Assembly: GCA_019242385.1 (NCBI GenBank)
Contig: JAFAVO010000272.1
Coordinates: 1 to 5,988 of the forward strand
Source of the DNA: Gammaproteobacteria bacterium
GTDB lineage: Bacteria > Pseudomonadota > Gammaproteobacteria > Steroidobacterales > Steroidobacteraceae
Direction: 5' to 3'
Length of the DNA: 5,988 nt
A program made the translations under genes and the position numbers. Of this stretch, positions 1 to 5,514 are shown piece by piece (the first letter of the stretch is position 1; every line of letters starts with the position of its first letter). The notes under the pieces are model-generated. The model searched no databases and had not been told where the DNA came from. It saw only the letters and a program-made list of their open reading frames with translations.

Positions 1-47
1 GCCAGACCGTAAGGATTTGAGACGGTGGTGGTGGCTTGGTTTTCCAT
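1..47 (-). CDS. exbB: Probable ExbB/TolQ-family proton-channel protein, N-terminal fragment
   Basis: The gene begins with ATG at 47 and leaves the window after 15 whole codons, MENQATTTVSNPYGL. A clear ribosome-binding sequence, GAGGAAA, lies 5 nt upstream on the minus strand. Known biology: ExbB with ExbD forms the inner-membrane proton channel that energises TonB, and tonB-exbB-exbD is a common gene order, for example in Xanthomonas. The NPYGL stretch fits the short cytoplasmic N-terminus of many ExbB proteins of this group, but no membrane segment is visible here. The call rests mainly on position: same strand as tonB, 53 nt downstream of its stop. Another TonB-linked inner-membrane protein cannot be excluded. 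Confidence 0.6.
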   Translation of the reverse strand, partial: MENQATTTVSNPYGL

Positions 48-67
48 AATTTTTCCTCGGGACAACG

Positions 68-91
68 AAAAGCCGCACTCTGTGGTGCGGC
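68..91 (-). terminator. Terminator-like hairpin between tonB and exbB
   Basis: Read on the minus strand, a perfect 7-bp stem GCCGCAC/GTGCGGC (91-85 with 78-72) closes a 6-nt loop and is followed at once by TTTT (71-68), then CGTTGT. It starts 9 nt after the tonB stop and ends 20 nt before the exbB ATG. The stem is strong but the T tract is short, so a partial terminator, or an RNA 3'-end stabiliser that lets exbB be expressed at a different level from tonB, is more likely than a complete stop. Confidence 0.5.
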
Positions 92-100
92 GTTAGAACA

Positions 101-736
101 TCAATTGTGGAGCTTGAAGCGTATCGGGAGCTGCGTGCACTTGGTGACGGGCTTGCCCTCTTCGGTGGCGGGCTTGAAACGACCCGAGCCCACCGATGCG
201 ACCTTGACTGCCGCCTGGTCCAGGCGCTCGTGGCCGGAGCTCTTGCCGACCTTGGGCGGCTCGGTCAGCTTGCCATCCGGTCCGACGCAGATGTCGACCA
301 TCGTGAGCCCCTCCTCGCCCAGGCGGCGCGAGGCGTCCGGGTAATAATCGTCGACGTTCGGAAATCCTTTGCCGAGTCCGATCGCCGTGCCGGCAACGGC
401 CGCCTTGGGCGCGGGTGCGGGCGCCTTGGGCTGCTCGACCCGCGCGGTGATGGCATTGGTCTGCGGGCCCACTTCCGGCATCGCGATGTTGATGTCGGGC
501 GGCGGCACCTCCACCACCTCCTTGCGCAGCTCGGGCGGCGGCGGCGGCGGCGGCTCAGCCTTGTTCTTCTCCTCCTGCACGATGTCGGTCTGGATCGGCG
601 GCGCCAGCACCTCGATCGCCTTGCGCGCGAGGCCGGTGGCGAGTGCCCAGGCGATGAACACGTGGAGGCCGATGATGGCGGCGAGCACCGCGGTGCGCCG
701 CGTGAAGAAGTCGGTATCGCGTACGTAGGCTGCCAT
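101..736 (-). CDS. tonB: Energy transducer TonB
   Basis: This 211-residue protein has the full TonB layout. A short cytoplasmic N-terminus precedes one membrane helix at about 16-36, which carries a histidine (H25, in GLHVFIAW). TonB helices are known to contain a functionally important histidine, E. coli H20. A periplasmic Pro/Ala/Glu-rich spacer (about 45-112) includes seven consecutive prolines (62-68). The C-terminal domain (about 125-211) has the family pattern YYP.A.R.GEEG and ends in LPIRFKL. It would carry proton-motive force from ExbBD to TonB-dependent outer-membrane receptors. Two cysteines (C150, C200) lie in the periplasmic domain and could form a disulfide. The ATG at 736 has no good Shine-Dalgarno sequence (ACAAGCGC precedes it), but the product length and helix position support it. 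The neighbour downstream is the probable exbB. Confidence 0.93.
   Translation of the reverse strand: MAAYVRDTDFFTRRTAVLAAIIGLHVFIAWALATGLARKAIEVLAPPIQTDIVQEEKNKAEPPPPPPPELRKEVVEVPPPDINIAMPEVGPQTNAITARVEQPKAPAPAPKAAVAGTAIGLGKGFPNVDDYYPDASRRLGEEGLTMVDICVGPDGKLTEPPKVGKSSGHERLDQAAVKVASVGSGRFKPATEEGKPVTKCTQLPIRFKLHN
534..554. repeat. Perfect (GGC)7 trinucleotide tract inside tonB
   Basis: Seven uninterrupted GGC units on the plus strand. Read from the minus strand, one base out of phase, the tract encodes most of the seven-proline run (residues 62-68, six CCG codons and one CCC) at the start of the TonB periplasmic spacer. Slippage here would change proline number without shifting the frame, so the tract may vary in length between strains. 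Confidence 0.85.
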
Positions 737-773
737 GCGCTTGTCAGTCGTGAGCTTTTACGAACCTATCCCG

Positions 774-862
774 CCGGTGAGCAGCAGCTGACCGGTATCT
801 TTATTTCATTCCCCTCAGCCGAGGGTTGTTGGAACCAACGTCCACGGCAGACACTCCTGCCG
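774..862 (-). promoter_or_regulatory. Cluster of small stem-loops in the tonB leader
   Basis: Four inverted repeats lie within 89 nt upstream of tonB. They are CGGCAG/CTGCCG (845-850 with 857-862, 6-nt loop); GTTGG/CCAAC (828-832 with 835-839, so 4 bp with a GTTC loop in RNA); CCCTC/GAGGG (812-816 with 821-825, 4-nt loop); and CCGGT/ACCGG with an inner 3-bp AGC/GCT extension (774-795). None is followed by a T tract on the minus strand, so they are not intrinsic terminators. They would be transcribed if tonB uses the promoter proposed at 979-1007 or is read from ilvD. Their role is unknown, and short palindromes also arise by chance in GC-rich DNA. Confidence 0.3.
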
Positions 863-978
863 ATCTCCTTACCAGATACTCATCAGCGCACCCTGCATTT
901 CGGCCGACGGGCGCGGCGGTCTTCGAAAATCCCCCGGGACGGTGGTCGCCGCCAGCACGCAGCGACGAATGCTTCGCA

Positions 979-1007
979 ACTGTAACCGCTGACTTCCGCA
1001 CTGACAA
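979..1007 (-). promoter_or_regulatory. tonB: Candidate sigma-70 promoter for tonB
   Basis: On the minus strand TTGTCA (1007-1002, five of six matches to the -35 consensus) is separated by exactly 17 nt from TACAGT (984-979, four of six matches to the -10 consensus). It lies 14 nt past the ilvD stop and would give a tonB leader of roughly 235 nt. No terminator is visible between ilvD and this site, so read-through from ilvD could also supply tonB. I saw no recognisable Fur box in the 737-1020 gap. Confidence 0.3.
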
Positions 1008-1020
1008 CTCCGTTGCAGCC

Positions 1021-2721
1021 TCAAGAAATGCGCCGACGTGGCTGTATCGGCTGGGTGACCGCCCCGCGCGAGGCGCTGCCGACCAGGGCGGCGTATTTCG
1101 CGAGCGCGCCGGCGTGGGCATAGGCACGTGCAGGCTTCCAGGCCGCGCGGCGTCGGCGCAGCTCGGCAGCGGTGAGCTCAACTCGAATCTCACGCTTCAC
1201 CGCATCGATGCTGATCCGGTCGCCGCTGCGCAGCAGACCGATCGGACCACCGAGAGCGGCTTCGGGCGAAATATGCCCAACGACAAAGCCGTGGCTTCCG
1301 CCGGAGAACCGGCCATCGGTGATCAGCGCCACCTTATCGCCGAGGCCGCGCCCGGTGATCGCGCTCGTCGGGCTCAGCATCTCGCGCATGCCCGGACCGC
1401 CACGAGGCCCTTCGCCGCGGATCACCACTACATCGCCGGCGCGCACCGTCCCGCCGAGGATCGCGCTCGTTGCGCGCTCCTCGCCCTCGAACACGCGGGC
1501 CCGGCCCTCGAAGCGCTCGCCCTCCTTGCCGGTGATCTTGGCGACTGCGCCCTCCGGCGCCAGGTTCCCGTACAGGACCACGAGGTGACTGTCCTTCTTG
1601 AGCGGAGCCGCGAGCGGATGAACAATGTCCTGTCCACTCATATACATCGGTACATTTTCGAGATTTTCCTGCATGGTGTGGCCGGTGACGGTGAGACAGT
1701 CCGGATGTAACAGGCCTCCCTGCAGCAACATCTTCATGAGGGGCTGGATACCGCCGATCGCCACGAGCTCGGACATCAGATAACGGCCACTTGGCTTGAG
1801 GTCCGCGAGCACCGGGACCCGCCGGCCGATGCGGCTGAAGTCATCGAGCGTGAGGCGTACGCCCGCCTCGTGGGCGATCGCGAGCAGGTGCAGCACCGCG
1901 TTGGTTGAGCCACCGAGGGCGATCACGACGGTGATGGCATTCTCGAACGCGCGCCGGGTGAGAATGTCGCGCGGCCGCAGACCCTCACGCACCAGGCGGA
2001 CGACCGCCTCGCCCGCGCGACGGCAGTCGGCGCGCTTGTCCTGTCCGACGGCCTCCTGTGCGGAGCTCCCGGGTAAGGATAAGCCCAAGGCCTCGATCGC
2101 GGAGGCCATGGTGTTGGCGGTGTACATCCCGCCGCAGCTCCCCGGCCCCGGAATCGCCGTCCGCTCGATCTCGAGCAGCCCCTGTCCGGTGAGTTTGCCC
2201 GCCGCGTGTGCACCGACCGCTTCGAATACCGAAATGATGTCCCTGCGCTGCGTCCCGGGACGAATGGTTCCGCCATAGACGAAGACGGAGGGTCGATTGA
2301 GGCGTGCCATCGCCATGGCGCAGCCCGGCATGTTCTTGTCACAGCCGCCGAGGGCGACGAAGCCATCGAAGCCCGCCGCGCCCACGACCGTCTCGATGGA
2401 ATCGGCGATGAGCTCGCGCGAGACGAGCGAGTAGCGCATCCCGGGCGTGCCCATGGAGATGCCGTCGGAAACGGTGATGGTGTTGAACAACACGCTCTTG
2501 CCGCCGGCGCCATCCACTCCGCTGCAGGCCTCCTGCGCGAGCTCGCCGATGTGGGCGTTGCAGGGGGTCACGTTGCCCCAGGTGGATGCGACCCCGATCT
2601 GTGGCTTGCCGAAATCCGCGTCCTGAAAACCGACTGCCCGCAGCATGGCGCGCGCCGGCGCCTGCTTGTCCCCGTCAACCACCACGCGCGAGTAGTGCCG
2701 CGCATCGACCTTGCGTTTCAC
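1021..2721 (-). CDS. ilvD: Dihydroxy-acid dehydratase IlvD
   Basis: This 566-residue enzyme dehydrates 2,3-dihydroxyisovalerate and 2,3-dihydroxy-3-methylvalerate to the 2-keto acids that precede valine/leucine and isoleucine. All three expected iron-sulfur cysteines are present: C54 (in TPCNAH), C127 (in GGCDKNMPGC) and C196 (in GPGSCGGMYTANTM). Likely Mg-site residues D86, D128, K129 (carbamylated in known structures) and E447 are in place. The second family signature, SGGSHG, is at 473-478. The length suits the shorter group carrying a [2Fe-2S] cluster rather than the roughly 616-residue E. coli type. The start is GTG at 2721, with GGGGGT closely upstream. An overlapping ATG at 2732 is out of frame and ends after four codons. 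The gap to the upstream MFS gene is 21 nt, so the two are probably co-transcribed. Confidence 0.97.
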   Translation of the reverse strand: MKRKVDARHYSRVVVDGDKQAPARAMLRAVGFQDADFGKPQIGVASTWGNVTPCNAHIGELAQEACSGVDGAGGKSVLFNTITVSDGISMGTPGMRYSLVSRELIADSIETVVGAAGFDGFVALGGCDKNMPGCAMAMARLNRPSVFVYGGTIRPGTQRRDIISVFEAVGAHAAGKLTGQGLLEIERTAIPGPGSCGGMYTANTMASAIEALGLSLPGSSAQEAVGQDKRADCRRAGEAVVRLVREGLRPRDILTRRAFENAITVVIALGGSTNAVLHLLAIAHEAGVRLTLDDFSRIGRRVPVLADLKPSGRYLMSELVAIGGIQPLMKMLLQGGLLHPDCLTVTGHTMQENLENVPMYMSGQDIVHPLAAPLKKDSHLVVLYGNLAPEGAVAKITGKEGERFEGRARVFEGEERATSAILGGTVRAGDVVVIRGEGPRGGPGMREMLSPTSAITGRGLGDKVALITDGRFSGGSHGFVVGHISPEAALGGPIGLLRSGDRISIDAVKREIRVELTAAELRRRRAAWKPARAYAHAGALAKYAALVGSASRGAVTQPIQPRRRIS

Positions 2722-2742
2722 AGTACCCCCATCCGCCGCCGC

Positions 2743-4065
2743 TCAGTCGGTGGCGCCTGCGACCCGCGGCGCGGCCTGCTGCGCATCGGCGCGCCGGCGC
2801 ATGCGGTTGAAGCCGAGCGCTCCGGCGAGCGTCATCGCCAGCGGCAACAGCAGCGCGAACTCCCCCGCGCCGGTACGGGCCGCCTCGAGGCCCATGTAGA
2901 GGAGCACCCCGAGTGGCGGCGCCACCCCGCCGCGCAGACCGGTGAGCGTCACGTGCACGCCCATGTAGTGTTGTGCGCGTCCCACCGAGGCAAAGTCGGT
3001 GTGACCCAGATTCCAGCCAAGGTTAGCACCGGCGTTGGCCGCGCCGAGCAGGACGGCGCCGGCCCATAGCAGCGGCAGCCAGGCGCTGAACACTCCGGCG
3101 CACATGGCCGCGCTCGCGAGCACGAGCGCCCAGCCCTGCCGCGAGCGGAAACGCACGACGTGCGAGCCATCGAAGAGCCGCGCCCAGAAGGGCAGAAACA
3201 ACGGTTGGGTGATGAGCGGCACCACCGCGAGCAGCCCGATCTGCGTGCCGCTCGTCAGGTGCAGCCGCTCCGAGAACAGCAACACCAGTTGGGCCGTCAG
3301 CATCAGGTTGCCACCGCCGTAGATGCCCATCCACAGCATGTATTCACGGTAGGCCGCGTCCTCCTTCAGGATCTGCGTGAGCATGCGCAGACTGAAGGGC
3401 TCGCTGCGTACGCCGCTCGCCGCCTCCGCCGCGAGCAGCTGGAACTCGCGCCGCACGCGCATGGCGCGATAGAGCCACGCACCGAGCAGCCCTGCCAGCG
3501 CTCCCCCGCCGTACAGCCAGCGGGCGTCCAGCGCGCGCGCCTCGAGCGCCCAGCCGACGAGCGCCGCCGAGCAGGCGACCGCGATCGAGTTGACGATCAC
3601 GAGCCTTCCGGTGATGCGCGCCAGCACGTTGCGCGGATAGTTGGCGGTCCACACCGCTGCCCGCACCGTCAGGACCCCGGCCCAGACCACCCGCGCCGCC
3701 ACCACCGAGAGCACCGTGAGCGCGAGTCCGCCGGCGGCGCGCGATGCGAAGGACACGCAGCCGACCAGCAGCGCGAAGGCCGCCTGCAGAGCCACCATGA
3801 GTTGCACGCGGGCGCGCCCATGGGCGATGTTCGCCCACACGAAGCTCAGTACGTTGGAAAAGGCGGGTGCGCCCGAGACCAGCGCCACGGCGAGATTGAC
3901 CGCGAAGACGGGCGCCGCGCCGCTGAAGTGCTGCTTCACGAGGACCGCGGCGGTCGCCCCCTCCACCAGCCCCAGAGCCAGCCCGAGCAGCCCCCACGGC
4001 AGGATCTCGCGACGGAAGATGCCCTCAGCGAGCGCGCTGGGTCTGGCGGGGGAGCGGTGACGCAC
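2743..4065 (-). CDS. Uncharacterised MFS-type membrane transporter
   Basis: The protein has 440 residues and about twelve hydrophobic segments in two sets of six, near 23-43, 50-68, 88-108, 113-137, 155-175, 183-199, then 242-265, 275-297, 310-328, 331-352, 366-393 and 398-420. A polar, charged central loop (about 200-240) separates the halves. That is the topology of the major facilitator superfamily. The loop RLFDGSHVVRFRSRQG (about 297-311) resembles a degenerate motif A between helices 8 and 9, and NLGWNLGHTDFA (348-359) is a conspicuous polar patch near helix 10. Substrate and direction cannot be read from the sequence. The start is GTG at 4065, the longest frame, with only a weak ribosome-binding site; I see no better start before the first helix. 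It is the first gene of a likely pair with ilvD and diverges from the ilvC leader, so a branched-chain amino or keto acid is a natural guess but unproven. Confidence 0.8.
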   Translation of the reverse strand: MRHRSPARPSALAEGIFRREILPWGLLGLALGLVEGATAAVLVKQHFSGAAPVFAVNLAVALVSGAPAFSNVLSFVWANIAHGRARVQLMVALQAAFALLVGCVSFASRAAGGLALTVLSVVAARVVWAGVLTVRAAVWTANYPRNVLARITGRLVIVNSIAVACSAALVGWALEARALDARWLYGGGALAGLLGAWLYRAMRVRREFQLLAAEAASGVRSEPFSLRMLTQILKEDAAYREYMLWMGIYGGGNLMLTAQLVLLFSERLHLTSGTQIGLLAVVPLITQPLFLPFWARLFDGSHVVRFRSRQGWALVLASAAMCAGVFSAWLPLLWAGAVLLGAANAGANLGWNLGHTDFASVGRAQHYMGVHVTLTGLRGGVAPPLGVLLYMGLEAARTGAGEFALLLPLAMTLAGALGFNRMRRRADAQQAAPRVAGATD

Positions 4066-4085
4066 GCCGTCAGCTTAATCGTTCG

Positions 4086-4115
4086 TTGACAATCTCGTCG
4101 CCGGTGTGCTCCCAT
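4086..4115 (+). promoter_or_regulatory. Candidate promoter of the leader-ilvC-leuA transcript
   Basis: A perfect -35 consensus TTGACA (4086-4091) is followed after 18 nt by a poor -10 hexamer, TCCCAT (4110-4115). TGC immediately before it provides an extended -10 (TGN) element. Transcription would start near 4122, about 20 nt ahead of the leader-peptide ATG, which is a normal distance for an attenuated operon. The site lies only 20 nt from the divergent MFS start at 4065, so any promoter for that gene must overlap it. I could not pick out a convincing minus-strand promoter here. Confidence 0.45.
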
Positions 4116-4142
4116 CGGGCCATCAGGCTTGGTTCGCACGAT

Positions 4143-4271
4143 ATGAAAACCGACGCGATCATCACCCGCATCGAGCTGCCGCCCCCGGGCGCAGCGCGGG
4201 TGCTGCTGTCGGTACTGCCCCTGCTGCTGCTCCTTACGGGAGCGCGGTGCGGGGCACTCGCGAACGCCTGA
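4143..4271 (+). CDS. ilvL: Branched-chain amino acid leader (attenuator) peptide
   Basis: A 42-codon frame runs from ATG at 4143 to TGA at 4269-4271. Residues 20-31 read VLLSVLPLLLLL: eight Leu and two Val in twelve codons, with five Leu codons in a row (CTG CTG CTG CTC CTT, 4221-4235). Isoleucine appears earlier at residues 6, 7 and 10. The peptide ends CGALANA, which recalls the CGAALGRGKA end of E. coli IlvL. It sits between a promoter-like sequence and a strong intrinsic terminator ahead of ilvC, the standard place for an attenuation peptide whose stalled ribosome senses charged Leu/Val/Ile tRNA. The hydrophobic run could be mistaken for a membrane or signal segment, but the RNA structure around it favours a regulatory role. 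Shine-Dalgarno is weak (AGG at 4125-4127, rather far). Leucine, with valine, should be the main signal. Confidence 0.85.
   Translation: MKTDAIITRIELPPPGAARVLLSVLPLLLLLTGARCGALANA
4216..4256 (+). promoter_or_regulatory. Proposed 1:2 hairpin masking the antiterminator arm
   Basis: TGCCCC (4216-4221) can pair with GGGGCA (4251-4256). Inside, GCTCC (4229-4233) pairs with GGAGC (4239-4243) around a 5-nt loop, leaving an internal loop of roughly seven bases on each side. The 5' arm lies in the Leu codon run of the leader peptide and the 3' arm covers four bases of the antiterminator segment. Ribosomes stalled at the Leu codons would block this hairpin. The internal loop makes it the least certain part of the switch; CCCCG at 4183-4187 is another possible partner for 4250-4254. 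Confidence 0.45.
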
Positions 4272-4313
4272 TCCGCACAGGCACGAGCGAGAAAGAGAAA
4301 GGACCCCGCACCG
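4245..4313 (+). promoter_or_regulatory. Antiterminator pairing (2:3) of the ilvC attenuator
   Basis: CGGTGCGGGG (4245-4254), near the end of the leader-peptide gene, is perfectly complementary over 10 bp to CCCCGCACCG (4304-4313), which forms most of the 5' side of the terminator. TGCGGGG at 4248-4254 is an exact copy of the terminator's 3' arm (4325-4331), so the two compete for the same partner. If the ribosome stalls on the Leu codons (4221-4235), 4245-4254 is largely free to pair and ilvC is transcribed. If the ribosome reaches the stop (4269-4271), its footprint should reach back onto this segment and the terminator wins. This is inferred from sequence complementarity only. Confidence 0.8.
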
Positions 4314-4337
4314 GCTAAAGCCGCTGCGGGGTTTTTT
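4303..4337 (+). terminator. Intrinsic terminator (attenuator) upstream of ilvC
   Basis: ACCCCGCA (4303-4310) pairs with TGCGGGGT (4325-4332). One C-C mismatch follows, then CGGC (4312-4315) pairs with GCCG (4320-4323) around a TAAA loop. Six T residues follow at 4332-4337. This is a textbook rho-independent terminator. It lies 31 nt after the leader-peptide stop and 48 nt before the ilvC ATG, with no other gene for it to end, so it is best read as a conditional terminator. Confidence 0.93.
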
Positions 4338-4370
4338 ATGGCTTTTGTGGCTTGAAAGGCCGAGGGGCCC

Positions 4371-4377
4371 GAAGGAG
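4371..4377 (+). promoter_or_regulatory. ilvC: Ribosome-binding site that sets the ilvC start
   Basis: GAAGGAG lies 8 nt before ATG at 4386. An in-frame GTG at 4377 would give three more residues, but its G is the last base of this site, so it could not be served by it. The ATG is therefore the start, and the protein begins MKHYSQKDVD, as is typical of the family. Confidence 0.85.
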
Positions 4378-4385
4378 TGACCGCG

Positions 4386-5501
4386 ATGAAGCACTATTCG
4401 CAGAAAGACGTCGACCGCAAGGCACTCAAGGGCGCCCGCATCGCGGTCCTCGGATATGGCAGTCAGGGACGCGCGCATGCGCTCAACCTGAAGGACTCCG
4501 GATTCGACGTCATCGTCGGCGTACGCCGCGGCGGCACGGGTTGGAAACAGGCGCGCCGGGACGGACTCAAGGCCGCCGAGCCCGCAGAGGCGGTGCGCGG
4601 AGCGGACGTGGTCGCGCTGCTCATTCCCGACCCCGCACAGAAGGAGTTCTACAAGGGCATCCGCAAGGCGCTCAAGCCCGGCGCCACGCTGCTGTTCGCG
4701 CACGGATTCAACATTCACTTCGGACAGATCAAACCCGCGAGCCATCTCGATGTCGTGCTGATCGCCCCCAAAGGGCCGGGTGACCTGGTGCGGCGCCAGT
4801 ATCAGGAGGGCCGCGGGGTGCCGTGCCTGCTCGCCGTGGCGCAGGATGCCACCGGCAAAGCGCACGCCCGTGCCCTCGCCTATGCGCATGGCATCGGCGG
4901 CACGCGTGGTGGAGTCATCGAGACCACATTCGGCGAGGAGACCGAGACCGACCTCTTCGGGGAGCAGGCGGTGCTCTGTGGCGGCGCCACCGAGCTCGTG
5001 GTCAAGGGCTTCGAGACTCTCGTCGAAGCCGGCTATCAGCCCGAGGTCGCCTATTACGAGTGCCTGCACGAGCTCAAGCTCATCGTCGACCTGCTGCACG
5101 AGGGCGGGCTCGCCAAGATGCATCAGTTCATCAGCGAGACGGCCAAGTACGGTGACCTCACCCGCGGGCCGCGCATCATCAACGAGCGCGTCAAAAACGA
5201 GATGCGCAAGGTGCTGAAGGAGGTGCGCAGCGGCCGCTTCGCACGTCAGTGGATCCGCGAGAACGCGCAGGGCCGGCCGAACTACCAGAAGCTGCTCGCC
5301 GCGGATATCGACCATCAGATCGAGCGCGTCGGTGCGGGCCTGCGCGCGCGCATGCCCTGGCTGCAGCAAAAAACCCGGCGCGCGCCGGCGGCGGCCGAGC
5401 GCACTGCCCCCAGGCGCCGCGTGACGGCGAAGACTGCAAGGCGCAAGCCGCTGAAGCGTGCACGCGGCGAGAGTACGGGCGCGGTACGGCACGCAGCATG
5501 A
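4386..5501 (+). CDS. ilvC: Ketol-acid reductoisomerase (short, class I type) with basic C-terminal tail
   Basis: IlvC isomerises and reduces 2-acetolactate (and 2-aceto-2-hydroxybutyrate) to the dihydroxy acids used by IlvD. The product has 371 residues. The N-terminal Rossmann domain has GYGSQG at 23-28, and HGFNIH with catalytic H106 and K129 follows. The knotted C-terminal domain carries the Mg ligands and substrate residues D189 and E193 (TDLFGEQ), E225 and E229 (YYECLHELK) and S250. Two features are unusual. The cofactor loop reads RRGGTGW (47-53), with glycines at positions 50 and 52, where hydroxyl residues usually bind the NADPH 2'-phosphate. After MPWL (323-326) the protein continues for 45 residues, 15 of them Lys or Arg, where relatives have a tail of about 12. 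It lies just downstream of the attenuator, and leuA starts 13 nt after its stop. Confidence 0.96.
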   Translation: MKHYSQKDVDRKALKGARIAVLGYGSQGRAHALNLKDSGFDVIVGVRRGGTGWKQARRDGLKAAEPAEAVRGADVVALLIPDPAQKEFYKGIRKALKPGATLLFAHGFNIHFGQIKPASHLDVVLIAPKGPGDLVRRQYQEGRGVPCLLAVAQDATGKAHARALAYAHGIGGTRGGVIETTFGEETETDLFGEQAVLCGGATELVVKGFETLVEAGYQPEVAYYECLHELKLIVDLLHEGGLAKMHQFISETAKYGDLTRGPRIINERVKNEMRKVLKEVRSGRFARQWIRENAQGRPNYQKLLAADIDHQIERVGAGLRARMPWLQQKTRRAPAAAERTAPRRRVTAKTARRKPLKRARGESTGAVRHAA

Positions 5502-5514
5502 GGAAGGCAGTGTC

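Noticed and set aside
107..985. A 292-codon plus-strand frame opposite tonB and the gap upstream
   Set aside because: It mirrors the tonB codons, giving Arg/Leu/Gly-rich sequence with no recognisable domain.
801..1193. A 130-codon minus-strand frame across the ilvD end and the following gap
   Set aside because: About half overlaps ilvD out of frame, and the remainder shows no start signal or recognisable sequence.
2718..2732. Four-codon frame ATG GGG GTA CTG TGA overlapping the ilvD GTG start
   Set aside because: It contains the ilvD ribosome-binding site and could in principle couple translation, but a frame this short is easily a chance product.
3160..4089. A 309-codon plus-strand frame opposite the MFS gene
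   Set aside because: The product is hydrophilic Arg/His/Gln-rich sequence, the usual antisense shadow of hydrophobic codons. The MFS frame explains the region.
4106..4318. A 70-codon frame overlapping the leader peptide in another frame
   Set aside because: It runs through the terminator stem, has no ribosome-binding site and no branched-chain codon run. The 4143-4271 frame fits the regulatory layout far better.
4338..4355. Five-codon frame MAFVA between the attenuator and ilvC
   Set aside because: It has no ribosome-binding site and is too short to support. It lies after the terminator, so it cannot act in the switch.
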